Assembly: GCA_963784065.1 (NCBI GenBank)
Contig: CAWAQA010000008.1
Location: 62,001-126,000 of the forward strand
Direction of reading: 5' to 3'
Length of the DNA stretch: 64,000 bases
Origin: CAWAQA01 sp963784065
Lineage (GTDB): Bacteria; Acidobacteriota; Vicinamibacteria; Vicinamibacterales; UBA2999
Below the pieces are notes generated by a model. That model saw nothing but the letters and a program-made list of their open reading frames with translations. It did not search any database and was not told where the DNA came from. Position numbers and translations under genes: made by a program. Below, piece by piece: positions 37,065 through 46,878 of the stretch (within the stretch, counting starts at the first letter, position 1; every line of letters starts with the position of its first letter).

Positions 37065-37826
37065 CTACCTGAACGCCCGGGCTGTGTTGGCGCCCGTCAT
37101 CAGCACCGCTTCGAGCAGCGAGTTGGTGACCGCCGGGACGGTCCCGACCAGCGCCGCCAGCAGTGTCAGTCCCACGATGATGCGGATCGGATAGCCGATC
37201 ACCATGAAGCTCAGCGCCGGCGACGTGCGCGAGATCAGGCCGACCGCGAGCTCGACGACCAGCAGCACGACGACGATTGGAGCCGCGAGCCTGGCGCCGA
37301 CGATGAACACCAGCGCAAAGATCGCGCGCACCGACTCGACGATCGACGGCGTTCAGGTGGCCGACGCCAATCGGGAGGCCCGGCGTACGATTCCGCCAGC
37401 GCCCGCAGCAGCGCGTGGTGTCCGTTGATCGCGAGGAACCCGAGCGTCGCCAGCGAGCCGTACAGCGTCGCCAGCATGTTGTTGCGGACGCCGCTTTGCG
37501 GGTCGACCGTGGCGCCATAGTTGAAGCCGATCTGCTGCCCGCTCAGGTGCCCGGCCAGCTCGGCGCCGTTGATGAGCGCGCGCAGCACAAAGGCGAGCGA
37601 CAGGCCGATGGCGACCTCGCGCGCCAGGACCAGCGCCAGCGACATCTCCGGGAGCGCGCGCGGCACCGCGACGGAGGGAAGCAGGCCGAGCGCGATGAGC
37701 GCGGTCAGGCCGACCTTCACCGGCGCCGGGATGTGCGTCCCGGCGAATCCCGGCGCGATCATCATCACGGCCCCGGGACGCACGAGCGAGCAGCGCGAAC
37801 CGTTCGACGACGGCGAGATCGATCAC
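37065..37826 (-). CDS. fliR: Flagellar export protein FliR (three frame breaks)
   Basis: About 252 residues from the GTG overlapping the fliQ stop. Segments in successive frames: IDLAVVERFALL; GAVMMIAPGFAGTHIPAPVK to HALLRALAESYAG; LPIGVGHLNA; and VRAIFALVFIVGARLAAPIV to the end. Breaks near 37790, 37380 and 37345 are all +1 and leave a normal-length, hydrophobic FliR. Such tight conservation across three breaks points to sequence error rather than decay. Confidence 0.82.
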
Positions 37827-38092
37827 TGGATGAACTCGGGGAGCCGCCGGATCAGGTCGCTCGAGAAGCCCGACAGGACCCGCAGCATCCACGGAAACGT
37901 CAGCGCGAACGCCGCAAAGATCGCGAGCGCCCGCGGAATGAACCCGAGGACGCTGTCCTGGATCGACGTGACGGTCTGGAAGATGCTCACCAGCACGCCG
38001 GCCACGAGACCGGCGAGCAGCATTGGCAGGCTCACCGCCATGGCCGTCTCGAGGGCCTGGCGCACGACACCGACGACGAGGGCTTCAGGCAT
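37823..38092 (-). CDS. fliQ: Flagellar export protein FliQ
   Basis: 89 residues with two membrane helices (VSLPMLLAGLVAGVLVSIFQ, PRALAIFAAFALTFPWML) and the conserved QTVTSIQDSVLGFIPRALA. Intact, normal length. Confidence 0.94.
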   Translation of the reverse strand: MPEALVVGVVRQALETAMAVSLPMLLAGLVAGVLVSIFQTVTSIQDSVLGFIPRALAIFAAFALTFPWMLRVLSGFSSDLIRRLPEFIQ

Positions 38093-38116
38093 TGTGATCC
38101 TTGTAGTGGCAGCGGC

Positions 38117-38170
38117 AGGCAGTCTGGCAGAGCCGCCGACCGCAGTCGGCTGCCAGCTGCCTGACTGCCT
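38117..38170. repeat. Extended hairpin between fliP and fliQ
   Basis: Nested inverted repeats: GCCGAC-CGCA-GTCGGC (38135-38150), outer CTGGCA/TGCCAG (38124-38129, 38151-38156) and AGGCAGT/ACTGCCT (38117-38123, 38164-38170). It belongs to the GCTGCCAGCTGCCGGC-like repeat family and could act as an RNA-processing or attenuation site inside the operon. Confidence 0.6.
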
Positions 38171-38175
38171 CGGCT

Positions 38176-38844
38176 CTACGCAAAACTCCGAACGATCGAG
38201 CCCACGAGCAGGTTCCAGCCGTCGATCATCACGAACAGCAGGACCTTGAACGGCAGCGACACCATCGCGGGCGGCAACTGCAGCATGCCCATCGAGAGCA
38301 ACGTCGTGGACACGACGAGGTCGATGAGCAGGAAGGGCACGAACAGGAAGAACCCCATCTGGAAGCCGGTCTTCAGCTCCGAGATGACGTACGCCGGCAT
38401 GACCACCGTCATGGGCAGCTCCGTCGCGTTCTTCGCGCCCTTGATTCGCCCGAGCTCCATGAAGAGCGCGAGGTCGGCCTCGCGGGTCTGGCGCAGCATG
38501 AACTCGCGCAGCGGCGGCGTGCCGCGCTTGAGCGCTTCGCCGACCGACACCTGGCCAGCGAGCGCCGGCTCGACGGCGAGCTCGTTAATCCGCGATCCGA
38601 CCGGCGCCATGATGAACATGGTCAGGAACAGCGCCAGGCCGATGAGAATCTGGTTCGACGGCATCTCCTGCGTGCCGAGCGCCTGCCGCAGGAAGTGAAA
38701 GACGATGGCGATCCGCGTGAACGAGGTCATCGTCACGAGGATCGCCGGCAGAAACGAGATCAGCGTGAGCAGGAGGACGATCTGCAGCGGCGCCGACACG
38801 GCGCCAATGCCGTCCACCTGGATGTTCATGGCCCCTGGGTTCAT
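38176..38844 (-). CDS. fliP: Flagellar export protein FliP
   Basis: 222 residues from ATG 38844 overlapping the fliO stop (38829 is a second possible start). PLQIVLLLTLISFLPAILVT, MTSFTRIAIVFHFLRQALGT and ALFLTMFIMAPV, then FFLFVPFLLIDLVVSTTLLS are classic. Unlike many FliP proteins there is no cleavable signal peptide: the protein starts about where the mature form begins. Confidence 0.93.
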   Translation of the reverse strand: MNPGAMNIQVDGIGAVSAPLQIVLLLTLISFLPAILVTMTSFTRIAIVFHFLRQALGTQEMPSNQILIGLALFLTMFIMAPVGSRINELAVEPALAGQVSVGEALKRGTPPLREFMLRQTREADLALFMELGRIKGAKNATELPMTVVMPAYVISELKTGFQMGFFLFVPFLLIDLVVSTTLLSMGMLQLPPAMVSLPFKVLLFVMIDGWNLLVGSIVRSFA

Positions 38845-39224
38845 GACTCGTTCGCGCTCAACTTGAGAATGCCGCCGAAAATCGTCCGCGGCACGATGCT
38901 GCGGTTCGAGGGCTGCGGCCCTGACGGTGTGGGGCTGCCCTTGGTGCGCTCTGCGAGCTGCTGGTCGAACGACGCGACGGGCCCGAGCTCCGTGACCATC
39001 GAAATCTGGCCGGGCGTCAGACCGAGCAGCAGCCGGCGGCCCTCGACGGCGATGATGATGAGCGAGCGCCGTTCGCCGATCGGCACCGCCGTCTCGACCG
39101 AAATCGCGCGCGAGCCGCCGCGAAGGGCGCCGAACGCGCCGCGGCGCACCAGCCACGCCATAGCCGCCACCAGCGCGAGCACGACGACGACCGCGAAGAA
39201 GCTCTGGAATCCGAGACCGCTCAC
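38841..39224 (-). CDS. fliO: Flagellar export assembly protein FliO
   Basis: 127 residues, one N-terminal membrane helix (FFAVVVVLALVAAMAWLV) then a small SH3-like domain (ISVETAVPIGERRSLIIIAV EGRRLLLGLTPGQI) ending in a charged tail. Position between fliN2 and fliP is standard. It stabilises FliP during export-gate assembly. Confidence 0.85.
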   Translation of the reverse strand: MSGLGFQSFFAVVVVLALVAAMAWLVRRGAFGALRGGSRAISVETAVPIGERRSLIIIAVEGRRLLLGLTPGQISMVTELGPVASFDQQLAERTKGSPTPSGPQPSNRSIVPRTIFGGILKLSANES

Positions 39225-39523
39225 GCGCTCACCTCGCTGCTCGGCGGCGGCAGGATGTCGGTGATGCGGACGGCGGTGCTGTTGTCGATGATGACGACTT
39301 CGCCATTCGCGATGGCGATGCCGTTGACCACGACCTGCATGTCGCCACCGGCCGACTGGTTCAGCCGGATGACGGTGTGACGCCGCATGCTCAGGCAGTC
39401 GCGCACCGACATCGACGCCGTCCCGAGGACGACGTCCACGCTGCAGACGACGTCATGAAGCGGCGCGAGGCCCGCCGGCGACGGCGCCTCAGAACTGGAT
39501 GACAAATTCTGAGAAGAGGACAT
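39221..39523 (-). CDS. fliN: FliN-like motor switch protein (copy 2)
   Basis: 100 residues from ATG 39523, one SpoA domain: SVDVVLGTASMSVRDCLSMR and GEVVIIDNSTAVRITDILPP. It starts 35 bases inside fliL. Only weakly similar to the first FliN in the residues visible, so the two may have different places in the C-ring. Confidence 0.88.
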   Translation of the reverse strand: MSSSQNLSSSSEAPSPAGLAPLHDVVCSVDVVLGTASMSVRDCLSMRRHTVIRLNQSAGGDMQVVVNGIAIANGEVVIIDNSTAVRITDILPPPSSEVSA

Positions 39524-39971
39524 CGACAACCTTGAGTTCGTGGGCGGCGTGCTCGATGCGCTCCGCAATGGTCTTCTTGAGCTCGTCCTTGCCTTCCGGC
39601 GTCACGAGCTTCGTCGGCGTGCTGTTCGGCGAGCAGCTCCAGAATGGCCGGAACGGACGCGCGCCTTTTCAATGGCATGTTCCTCGAGCTCCTTCGCCTG
39701 CGCCTCGTCCTGGAGGACGAGCGAGAGGGTGACGCGGATGAACCGGGTGGCGCCGGCGTCGGCCAGGTTCACCACGAACGGCTCGAGCGCAAGGATGCCG
39801 GTCGGAGCCGGCGGCGGCTCGGGCTCGGCTTCCTTGGCATGGGCCGGCGCGGCCTTCACGAAATAGAAGTAGGCGCCGGCGCCGCCCCCCGCGACCGCGA
39901 GGAGGACGATCGACGAGCAGCTTGATGAAGCCGCCCTTCTTCTTGGGAGCTGGTGCGTTGGTTTCAGACAT
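39489..39971 (-). CDS. fliL: Flagellar basal-body protein FliL (three frame breaks)
   Basis: About 159 residues. KKKGGFIKLL, then a membrane helix (SIVLLAVAGGGAGAYFYFV), EPFVVNLADAGATRFIRVTL, AILELLAEQHADE, and LVTPEGKDELKKTIAERIEH to FSEFVIQF. Breaks near 39910, 39665 and 39625 are all +1. FliL surrounds the stator units. A sigma-54-like promoter lies upstream at 40010-40024. Confidence 0.85.
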
Positions 39972-40009
39972 CGTTTGAGACAGCAGGAATGTGCTGCCTC
40001 AACGATTGA

Positions 40010-40024
40010 GCAATTGAAGTGCCC
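40010..40024 (-). promoter_or_regulatory. Candidate sigma-54 promoter of fliL operon
   Basis: On the minus strand GGGCACT-TCAA-TTGCT matches TGGCACG-N4-TTGCW closely with exact spacing. Predicted start near 39998, 27 bases before the fliL ATG. Confidence 0.65.
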
Positions 40025-40068
40025 GGAGGTTTTGCCGATTAGGTGTTTATTTGGGCCAGAAACGACAG

Positions 40069-40114
40069 GGCCGGTCGTTCGAGCCGGCCGGCCGGCCGAC
40101 ACATCGTCGGCTGG
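40069..40114. terminator. Palindrome-rich region after fliK
   Basis: GGCCGG (40069-40074) pairs with CCGGCC (40084-40089) and the adjacent GGCCGGCCGGCCGAC pairs with GTCGGCTGGCC, giving overlapping GC hairpins 50 bases after the fliK stop on the minus strand and before the fliL promoter. Likely an end point for the upstream transcript. Confidence 0.45.
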
Positions 40115-40165
40115 CCGGATCGACTCTCGACAGTCGTGTCGGTGCACGACTCAGCTGAACGGCGT

Positions 40166-41614
40166 CTAAACGACGATCTCGAAGCGTGGCTCGGCTCTGG
40201 CCGTGGTGCTGCGGGGCCCGGCGCCGCGGCTGCTGCTGCTGCGGCTGCTGCTCCTCGGCTTCACGCCGTTGCCCATCCCTGCTCACGGTGAACCGGTCGA
40301 GCTGAAGGCCGTGCTCGGACATGCCCGAGCGGACGGCGTCTTCCTGGGACATCAGCCACTGCCTGACGCCGGCAGACTCCGCCTGCACGACAGCTGAAAC
40401 GTTCTTGCCATCCACGCGCAAGGCGATGGTGACCTCGCCCATGTGCTCGGGCTTCAGCCGTACGGTGGCTTCCCAGCCGCCGGCCTTCGCCGTGACGCGC
40501 ATGGCCTGCACGAGCGTGTGGACGTTTTCCGCATCCACCTGCGTGGGGGCCGGTGCGGCCATCACGACCGGGGCCGCGATCGGTGCCGGCGCGGCGGCGG
40601 GCTGCCCCGGAACCGAGAACACCGGCGCCGCTGTGGTGCTGGTGTCGCGGGTGCTGCCGGGAGCAGCCATCGACAGCGCCGCCGCGAGCCGCTGCGCCGC
40701 GGGCGATCGCCGTCCGTCCTGCTCGAACGTCTGGGCGTCTCCGCCGCCCATCTGCGTCTGGACCTGTGCGGCCGCTGGTCCGGAGACCAGCCCGCGCGAC
40801 ATCGCGATCGTGGTGTCTCGCGCGTGTGCGCTCCTCACCCTGGCGGGAGCGCGCTGCCTCCGCCGCGGGAGCCGTCGTCTCAGTCGCGCGCGGCTCAGCC
40901 ACACCGGCGACAGGGCACCGTGGGAACCTTGGCCGCGGCGACGTGGCGCTTCGCAACCGGGTGCGTCACCGCAGGTCGAAGCCGCCTTAGCACCGTCCAG
41001 GAGAGCTGAGGGCTCCGCCCCCTGCGCTCCTTCGCCGTTCGCTCGCCGCTTCCGATTCCGCCACCGTCGGTTCCGGCGTCAGCCGGCTATTCTGCGGCTC
41101 CGCCGCCTTGGCGGTCTCCGCCGCAGCCAGCGCGCCACTCGGCGCGAGCCTGGCGTCCTGCGCGTTCGCGCCGTCCGGCATCGTCACGGCCAGCATGGGC
41201 CGGGCATCGCCCGACGGCGCCCGCCTCGGTGATCTCGACCGTGGGCTCAGCCACGGGCTGCTGCGGCACAGGTGCCGCGAACAGCACGTCCATTGCGATC
41301 TCTGATTCGGCGTCGCCGTCGAGCTCGACAGCCCGATCGAGATCCTCATCAACTTCCACGCCCGTCTCCGACGGGCTGGCTTCAGCTTCCGCCGGCACGG
41401 CGGCCGCCGCCTGATTGCCGGCGAGCAGCCACGCGGCGAGCGCGCGCTGGTCGAACAGTTGGCGCACCGGCGCGCCGGTTTCGCGCACGGGCTGCCCCTG
41501 GAGCAGCGAAGCGTCGAGCGCTTCGTCGAACGGCGCCGCCTCTCCGGACGGCGCCGCAGCGGGCGCGGCGCCCGGCAACGCCGGGGCCGCGGCCGGAACG
41601 GATGCGATCCACAT
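40166..41614 (-). CDS. fliK: Hook-length control protein FliK (at least three frame breaks)
   Basis: About 480 residues. N-terminal Ala/Pro-rich region (WIASVPAAAPALPGAAPAAA), long low-complexity middle, and C-terminal FliK domain: EATVRLKPEHMGEVTIALRV, VVQAESAGVRQWLMSQEDAV and SGMSEHGLQLDRFTVS, ending PRFEIVV. Frame changes are near 41240, in 40990-40800 (between one and four) and near 40175, all compatible with single extra bases. Middle-region frames are uncertain because the sequence has little conservation. Lies between flgE and fliL. Confidence 0.72.
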
Positions 41615-41620
41615 CAGCGA

Positions 41621-42889
41621 TTACCGCTTGAGCGCCAGCGTCTCGACCAGGAGCTCGTCGGAGACGGTGATCGTCTTCGAGTTCGCCTGGTAGCCACGCT
41701 GCGCGAGGATCATGTTCGTGAATTCCTGGGCGATGTCGACGTTGGATCCCTCGAGGCGCCGACCCGATGAGGGTGCCGCGGCCGCCGGCGCCGGCGACGC
41801 CGACGTTCGCGATCCCGGCTGCCTGGCTCTCGCCGAACCGGCTCGAGCCGAGCTTCAGGAGGCCCTTGGGATTGTTGAAGGTGGCCAGCGCGAGCTGTCC
41901 CACTGCGACGCTCTGCCCTGCGCCGAAAGTCGCCATGATCGTGCCGTCGGCCGTAATGCTGATGTTGTCGATCTTGCCGGCAGCGGAGCCGTTCTGGCTG
42001 ATCGACGAGTTGCTCGACGGCGCCGTGAACCCGGTGAGCAGCGGCACCCCGTTGGCATCGATCAGATCCCACGAGATGGCGTTCACCGTCGCGCCATTGG
42101 TCCAGGTCGTCGGGCCGGCCAGCGACACGTCGGCCGCCGGCGCGGTCATCTGGCCCACGCCGTTGAACGTGACCGTGCCGATGGGACCGAGCCGCACCGT
42201 GCCCGCGGTGGTGCCTGCGGTGCCCGTTGCCTCCGTGCCCGGCACGGTGACCTCGTAGCTCCAGCTGCTGGGCGCCGTCTTCGTATAGGTGACCGTCGCG
42301 ACGTGCGGCTGGCCGAGCGAATCGTAGAGCTGCACGGCGGCCGTGTGCGTGGCGCCGACCGCGGCCGACGGCGTCGAGGTTGGACTTCGTCTGGATCGAC
42401 GACGTGGCCGTCGGCGGCCGGAGCACGCCTTCGGGAATCGTGATGTCCGTCGGCGTGCCGGTCGTGACGATCGCGCCGGTGATGGCGTTCACGGCCGTGT
42501 AGCCCTGGACGTACTGGCCGTCGGGCGTCATCAGCTTGCCGGCGCTGTCCCGCGAGAAGTTGCCGGCGCGGGTGTACGCAGTTGCCACCCGAACCGCGGA
42601 CGACGAAGAAGCCGTTGCCCTGGATGGCAACATTGGTTGCCTCACGCGTGTTCTCGATCGCGCCCTGGCTGAACACGGGCGAGATGGAGCCGGTCGTGAC
42701 GCCAAGGCCGACCTGCATCGGGTTCACGCTCGATCCGCCGACTGTCTGGCTGACCAGGTCCGAGAACGTCACGGAGCTCGCCTTGAAGCCGACCGTGTTG
42801 ATGTTCGCGAGATTGTTCCCGATCACGCTCAGATACGCGCCGTTCGCGTTGAGACCCGAAAGGCCCGCCGAAAAAGACCCAACTGCCAT
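41621..42889 (-). CDS. flgE: Flagellar hook protein FlgE (three frame breaks)
   Basis: About 421 residues. SFSAGLSGLNANGAYLSVIG and NNLANINTVGFKASSVTFSD start; AYTRAGNFSRDSAGKLMTPD, VQLYDSLGQPHVATVTYTK, LEGSNVDIAQEFTNMILAQR and SDELLVETLALKR follow in successive frames. Breaks near 42595, 42375 and 41760 are +1 each. Confidence 0.88.
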
Positions 42890-42931
42890 TATGTGTGCTC
42901 CCTTGCGCGGCGGCGTCCCTGCCGCCGACGG

Positions 42932-43207
42932 TTACGCCTGTGTGGTCGTGTCGGTCCCGTCGACGGGAACGCCGAGCGCGGTACCAATCTTCTGCAGCGT
43001 GAGCTGCATCGACGTCAGCTGCTCCAGTGAGCTGAACTGCGCGAGCTGGGCGATGAATTCGCCGTCAGCCTGCGGCTTGGTCGGATCCTGGTTCTGCAGC
43101 TGCGTCACGAGCAGCTGCAGGAATGCATCCTTGCCCAGGTCCTTCTGCTTCAACGGTGCGGACTGGTCGCTCGTGTTGCTGGACTGTCCGACCTTATCGA
43201 TGGCCAC
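42932..43207 (-). CDS. flgD: Short hook-cap protein FlgD
   Basis: 91 residues. LGKDAFLQLLVTQLQNQDPT KP and EFIAQLAQFSSLEQLTSMQ are the FlgD N-terminal scaffold signature. The C-terminal Tudor/Fn3-like domains of longer FlgD proteins (about 220 residues) are missing, although the short form still ends naturally with a stop before flgE. Confidence 0.85.
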   Translation of the reverse strand: MAIDKVGQSSNTSDQSAPLKQKDLGKDAFLQLLVTQLQNQDPTKPQADGEFIAQLAQFSSLEQLTSMQLTLQKIGTALGVPVDGTDTTTQA

Positions 43208-43351
43208 TCTGTGCTCCTTGTAGCCGGTAGCTGGCAGCCGGCAGCTGGCAGCGCGTGTTGTCGCGTGTGCCCGAGTGAAGGCGCGCGCCTTCGTCCTGCT
43301 CTCGATGTCACGGTAGCGGCCGGCTGCCCGCTGCCGGCCTCAAGTTCTCGC

Positions 43352-43804
43352 CTACCGTCCCGATTGACGTGTTGCCGCGTACCGTCGTGTCGCGAGCTCG
43401 TCGATCAGTTTGCGTTCCGCTGCTGCCTCTTGCGCCTCGTATCCGAGGCGCGCCTTTTCCCGGAACCGATCGAGCGCCTCGCGCCGCTGCTGCGCGCGCA
43501 TGCACGCGGCCGCCGCTTTCGCGACGGCTTCCTCTTTCGCGGCGAGCGTGGCGCCGTGTGCCTTGCGCTCGTGACTCAGCCGTAGAATCCAAAACCGGTA
43601 CCACTGCAGAGCTGTGCAATCCGTTGCCGTGCGCTGGGCGGCCGCGGCCTGGGCCCGAGCCTCGTCCAGCGCCGTGTCCGACGCCGTCACGCGCAGCCGC
43701 GCGGCGTCGCGATCTCCTTCTGCACGTGCGAGTTCCCGCTGCGCGTCCTGCAGTTGCCGCGTGCGCAGATCGAGCGCCGCCTGCGCGCGAAACTTGAACG
43801 GCAC
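43352..43804 (-). CDS. fliJ: Flagellar export protein FliJ
   Basis: 150 residues from a GTG overlapping the fliI stop. Almost entirely coiled coil: LDLRTRQLQDAQRELARAEG DRD, RKAHGATLAAKEEAVAKAAA, ERKLIDELATRRY. FliJ couples the FliI ATPase to FlhA. Confidence 0.8.
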   Translation of the reverse strand: MPFKFRAQAALDLRTRQLQDAQRELARAEGDRDAARLRVTASDTALDEARAQAAAAQRTATDCTALQWYRFWILRLSHERKAHGATLAAKEEAVAKAAAACMRAQQRREALDRFREKARLGYEAQEAAAERKLIDELATRRYAATRQSGR

Positions 43805-45114
43805 TAGAGGGAACCCAGGGTCGCGACGGCGTCCGGAAAGCCGCACAGCGTGTCGGCCGACTGGCAGAGGAAGCTCTCGATCGCGTCACGCTTGCTGCGC
43901 GCCTCGTCGATGCGCGGGTTGCTGCCCTCGACGTACGCACCGACGCTCACGAGATCTTCGCTGTCGCGGATCGCGGCCATCCAGCCGCGCACGCGCGCCG
44001 CATTCTGGCGGTGCTCCGCCTCGGTCACATCCGGCATCGTCCGGCTGACGCTCTGGAGGATGTCGATCGGCGGATAGTGATGGCGCGACGCCAGATCGCG
44101 CGAGAGGACGACGTGGCCGTCGAGAATCGAGCGCACCGCGTCGGCGATCGGCTCGTTGTGATCGTCGCCGTCCACGAGCACGGTGTACATCGCCGTGATG
44201 CTGCCGCGGTCGCGCATGGCGCCCGCCCGCTCGAGCAGCGTCGGCAGCAGCGCGAACACGGACGGCGGATAACCCTTGGTCGTCGGCGGCTCTCCCGCGG
44301 CGAGGCCGACCTCGCGCTGCGCCATCGCGAACCGCGTGACCGAGTCCATCAGGAGCAGGACGTTGAGGCCGCGATCGCGGAAGTACTCGGCAACCGACGT
44401 CGCCGTGTACGCGGCGCGGAGCCGCAACAGCGGCGGGTTGTCGGACGTCGAGACGACCACGACCGAACGCCGCAGCCCCTCCTCGCCCAGGTCGTGTTCG
44501 ATGAAGCCGCGCACCTCGCGTCCACGCTCGCCGACGAGCGCGAGCACGACCACGTCGGCGGCGGTGCCGCGCGTGAGCATGCCCATCAGCGTGCTCTTGC
44601 CCACGCCCGAGCCGCCGAAGAGCCCGATACGCTGGCCGCGCCCGCAGGTGAGCATGGCATCCATGGCGCGTACGCCGGTCGGCAGCGGCTGCGTGACGGG
44701 ATCGCGCGCCATCGGATTGAGCGGCGGCGGATACAGCGGATACTGCTCTGTCCCGCGAATCGGCGGTCCGCCGTCGAGCGGCCGCCCGAGCGCGTCGATG
44801 ACGCGGCCGAGCAGCGCTTCGCCGACGTCAACCGACAACGCGCCTGCGCGGGCCACGATCCGGTCGCCGGCACGGACGCCGACGGTGTCGCCGAGCGGCA
44901 CCGACAGGACGATCGAGTCGCGGAACCCGACGACCTGCACGGGCAGAGGGTCGCCGGATTCGCCGATCACCTCGCACATCGAGCCGACGCTCACGCGCGG
45001 CCCGGTGGACTCGATCAACAGCCCGACCGTGCGGACGACGCGGCCGAACGGCGGCGTCGTGTCGATCTGCGGGAGGCGTTCGATGTAGGAGCCGAGCGAG
45101 AAGCCTTCAGACAT
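43804..45114 (-). CDS. fliI: Flagellar export ATPase FliI
   Basis: 436 residues from ATG 45114. Walker A LFGGSGVGKSTLMGML, Walker B LNVLLLMDSVTRFAMAQRE, and GEPPTTKGYPPSVFALLPTL as in all FliI proteins. Intact. Confidence 0.96.
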   Translation of the reverse strand: MSEGFSLGSYIERLPQIDTTPPFGRVVRTVGLLIESTGPRVSVGSMCEVIGESGDPLPVQVVGFRDSIVLSVPLGDTVGVRAGDRIVARAGALSVDVGEALLGRVIDALGRPLDGGPPIRGTEQYPLYPPPLNPMARDPVTQPLPTGVRAMDAMLTCGRGQRIGLFGGSGVGKSTLMGMLTRGTAADVVVLALVGERGREVRGFIEHDLGEEGLRRSVVVVSTSDNPPLLRLRAAYTATSVAEYFRDRGLNVLLLMDSVTRFAMAQREVGLAAGEPPTTKGYPPSVFALLPTLLERAGAMRDRGSITAMYTVLVDGDDHNEPIADAVRSILDGHVVLSRDLASRHHYPPIDILQSVSRTMPDVTEAEHRQNAARVRGWMAAIRDSEDLVSVGAYVEGSNPRIDEARSKRDAIESFLCQSADTLCGFPDAVATLGSL

Positions 45115-45195
45115 GTGGGGTTGACTGAGCCAGCCGCTGGCGGGCACGGAGCGGGATTGAACCTGCTGCGCGTGCCGGCCGCCTGCTGCCGGCTT

Positions 45196-45868
45196 CTAGG
45201 ATTGGTCGAGCGTCCGCATGACGCCCGCTCCCGGTGGGTTGTCGTCCTCGCCGAGCAGTGCCCGGGCGATTTCCTGCAACTGCGCGTCGACGCCGGCGTC
45301 GAGAATGCCCATGTCCGACTCGATGCGGCATCCGCCGCGGCTCAGGTGCGCGTCGGCGACAATCATCACGTTGCTGCCCGCGAGCTGCGCCACGCGGGCC
45401 GCGCCGGCGGCTGCGTAGTCGTCGGGATGGAGCCGTACCTTCACCTGCGCGGTCTCGCCGAGCCGCTCCAGGGCGACGCGGGCCATCGCGATGAGCAGGT
45501 CCGGATCCAGCGTCACCTCGCGGTGGACCACGCGGCGCGCGATCCCCATCGCCAGCTGCACCATCTGCCGCTCGGTCTGGTGGATCATCTGGGCGCGGAC
45601 CTGGGTCAGCTCTTCGAGCGTCTGCGTGAGGCGATGCAGCATCATCTCGCCGCGCTGCCCCGCCGCCTCGGCGCCGGCGAGCTCGCCCTGCGCGAACCCT
45701 TTCGCAAACGCCTCGCGCTCGAGCGCCGCGAAATGCGCGTCGTGCATCGCCGCGTGCTCGTGCGTATTCTCGTACGCCGCCTCCGGCGCGGATCGGCGAC
45801 TCGAAGTCACCCCAGTGGAATGGCGTGATCGCGGCCGCCGAGGTGACCCGGCGTGCCCTAGATGACAT
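45196..45868 (-). CDS. fliH: Flagellar export regulator FliH (one frame break)
   Basis: About 223 residues. First frame has ITPFHWGDFESPI; after a +1 break near 45785 follow AFAKGFAQGELAGAEAAGQR, the MVQLAMGIARRVVHREVTLD domain and LSRGGCRIESDMGILDAGVD. ATG overlaps the end of fliG by 11 bases. Confidence 0.85.
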
Positions 45869-46877
45869 ACGCCTCTCCGGCGGCGGCGCCGGTCACGATG
45901 ACGCCTTCCTCCTCGAGCTTGCGTGCGATGGCCACGATGTCCTGCTGCGCCTTCTCGACGTCGCGCAGGCGCACGGCGCCGAGCACTTCCATTTCTTCCT
46001 TGAGCATGTCCGCCGCGCGCTTCGACATGTTGTTGAAGAACCGCTGCCGGATGTCCTCGCTGGCGCCCTTGAGCGCGAGCGTGAGGCCCTTCTTGTCGGC
46101 GCGCTGGACGATCTCGCGGATGCCGGTGTCGTCCACGCTGGCGAGGTCGTCGAAGACGAACATCAGGTTTCGGATCGACACCGCCAGATCCGGCCGGCGC
46201 GTCTCGATCGACTCGAGCACCGGCGCGCTGACCGTCCGCTCGAGGCGGTTGAACAGCTCGGCCACCGCGCGGACGCCGCCGTGCTGCTCGCGGCTCGGGC
46301 CGCCGAGCGTGCTGAGGCGCTGCTCGATAACCGTCGAGATACGCGACACGACGTCGGGGGCGATATCGTCGAGCACCGCCATGCGCGTCACCACGTCCAC
46401 GCGCAGCTCGTCGGGCAGCAGCGTGATCAGCTCGGCGGCGCTGCCCGGGTTCAGGTGCGCGAGAATCAACGCGATCGTCTGCGGGTGCTCGCCGAGGATG
46501 AACTTCGAGAGCTGTTCCGGGTCGGCCTTCTCGAGCGATGCAAAGCCGGCGGTCGAGTTCATGGACCGCAGGATGCGGTCGATGACTCGCTGCGCCGACT
46601 GTTCGCCAAGCGTGCGGACGAGGAGACGCCGCGCGTTGTTGAGGTCGCCCTTGGTGACGAACTCGGCGGCCACCATCGTGTGGTGGAACTCCTCGAGGAC
46701 CTTCTCGCTCGTGTCCTGCGGGACCGAGCCGAGCATCGCCATCTCGCGCGCCAGCCGCTCGATCTCTTCTTCCGACAGGTAGCGGAAGACCTCGGTCGTG
46801 GCGTCTTCGCCGAGCAGCAGTGTCACGATCGCCGCCTTGCGGATACCGGAGAGAACTGTCTCTGTCTTTACCGCCAA
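45858..46877 (-). CDS. fliG: Flagellar motor switch protein FliG
   Basis: 339 residues, intact. SGIRKAAIVTLLLGEDATTE VFRYLSEEEIERL, FILGEHPQTIALILAHLNPG SAAELI (armadillo domains) and the C-terminal torque helix region (IREIVQRADKKGLTLALKGA). It receives stator force and binds FliF and FliM. Confidence 0.96.
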   Translation of the reverse strand: MAVKTETVLSGIRKAAIVTLLLGEDATTEVFRYLSEEEIERLAREMAMLGSVPQDTSEKVLEEFHHTMVAAEFVTKGDLNNARRLLVRTLGEQSAQRVIDRILRSMNSTAGFASLEKADPEQLSKFILGEHPQTIALILAHLNPGSAAELITLLPDELRVDVVTRMAVLDDIAPDVVSRISTVIEQRLSTLGGPSREQHGGVRAVAELFNRLERTVSAPVLESIETRRPDLAVSIRNLMFVFDDLASVDDTGIREIVQRADKKGLTLALKGASEDIRQRFFNNMSKRAADMLKEEMEVLGAVRLRDVEKAQQDIVAIARKLEEEGVIVTGAAAGEAYVI

Positions 46878-46878
46878 C

